In this document: piece by piece, positions 4,870-5,075 of the stretch
Position numbering within the stretch: position 1 is the stretch's first letter
Layout of the letters: every line of letters begins with the position of its first letter
NCBI GenBank assembly: GCA_002418595.1
Contig: DIEK01000085.1
Location: forward strand, 2,011 to 7,085
Direction of reading: 5' to 3'
DNA length: 5,075 nt
Source: Candidatus Omnitrophica bacterium UBA5776
GTDB lineage: Bacteria > Omnitrophota > Gorgyraeia > Gygaellales > Profunditerraquicolaceae
Program-made: the position numbers and the translations under genes
Notes under the pieces: model-generated
The model's database searches: none
Seen by the model: only the letters and a program-made list of their open reading frames with translations
Told to the model about the DNA's origin: nothing

Positions 4870-5075
4870 TCATTCCACCGCCGAGCCGAATCCGCCCTCG
4901 ACGATACCTTCTTCCACGGTAAAGACCTTTTTCCCCCGCGCCGCGATTTCTCTTATCAAGCCGTTGTCCAGCGGCTTGACGAACCTGGCGTTGACCACGT
5001 TCCCGGATAAACCTTTTTCTTCCAGCGTGGCCGCGGCTTCCTCTGCGGCCGACACGGCGCCGCCCAGGGCGAATA
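4870..5075 (-). CDS. dxs: 1-deoxy-D-xylulose-5-phosphate synthase, C-terminal domain (partial; 5' end outside window)
   Basis: DXS condenses pyruvate and glyceraldehyde 3-phosphate, with TPP, into DXP, the first step of the MEP isoprenoid pathway; DXP also feeds thiamine and pyridoxal synthesis. Only the transketolase C-terminal domain is in view. The frame enters from beyond 5075 (FALGGAVSAAEEAA) and shows the DXS-typical NARFVKPLD, then VFTVEEGIVEGGFGSAVE. At 4870-4872 it meets TGA, inside the conserved GSAVxExL stretch and 45 codons before the expected end. Thus the apparent stop truncates a well-conserved domain. GTG at 5053-5055 is an internal valine, not a start. Identification as DXS rather than another transketolase-like enzyme rests on NARFVKPLD and GGFGSAV. 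Confidence 0.9.
   Translation of the reverse strand, partial: FALGGAVSAAEEAAATLEEKGLSGNVVNARFVKPLDNGLIREIAARGKKVFTVEEGIVEGGFGSAVE

Noticed and set aside
4816..4872. Selenocysteine insertion at the dxs TGA, with a SECIS-like hairpin
   Set aside because: The clear downstream hairpin (4820-4826 with 4828-4834) has its loop about 43 nt from the TGA, too far for a bacterial SECIS. The nearer gagt/actc pairing is only 4 bp. The codon is not at a known redox or catalytic position of DXS.
3459..4872. TGA reassigned to glycine or tryptophan in this organism
   Set aside because: The alpha and ferredoxin frames both end at TGA in standard ATGA and GTGA overlaps, exactly where their families end. A general reassignment would fuse them into unrelated sequence.

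Overview
The window is a stretch of bacterial chromosome or contig with all recognisable genes on the minus strand. In transcription order, from high to low coordinate, they are: the 3' end of dxs (1-deoxy-D-xylulose-5-phosphate synthase); a four-gene 2-oxoacid:ferredoxin oxidoreductase set (ferredoxin-like delta, VorB/KorA-type alpha, TPP-binding beta, gamma); gltX (glutamyl-tRNA synthetase); and a small GIY-YIG nuclease gene. The oxidoreductase is an oxygen-sensitive, ferredoxin-linked enzyme class, which together with the MEP-pathway dxs points to an anaerobic bacterium. The moderately GC-rich coding DNA, the VorB-like alpha subunit and the hairpin-rich intergenic DNA would suit an uncultured anaerobic lineage, but I cannot name a phylum from the sequence.

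Region 2183-5075 reads as one tightly packed operon. The frame of dxs ends 2 nt before the ferredoxin ATG. Ferredoxin and alpha overlap by GTGA, alpha and beta by ATGA, and beta and gamma share the A of TAATG. Each start has a Shine-Dalgarno-like sequence inside the upstream gene, so the four subunits are probably translationally coupled and made together. The dxs frame is broken by an in-frame TGA at 4870-4872. The 45 codons after it still read as a normal DXS C-terminus up to a TAG at 4732-4734, so this is a recent nonsense change, a sequencing error, or (less likely) a recoded codon.

A 122-bp gap (2061-2182) holding two short palindromes separates the operon from gltX (723-2060). The GluRS is complete, with clear HIGH- and KMSKS-type motifs. 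The segment that normally carries the zinc-binding/connecting insertion is short and acidic.

The left end (1-605) is the least ordinary part. A 37-bp perfect direct repeat occurs at 1-37 and 569-605. Between the copies lie the GIY-YIG gene (40-300) and a gene-free stretch (301-568) containing five hairpins in a row. This looks like a compact, possibly mobile or recombinogenic module placed downstream of gltX. The left repeat copy starts exactly at base 1, so its true length and any further copies outside cannot be judged.
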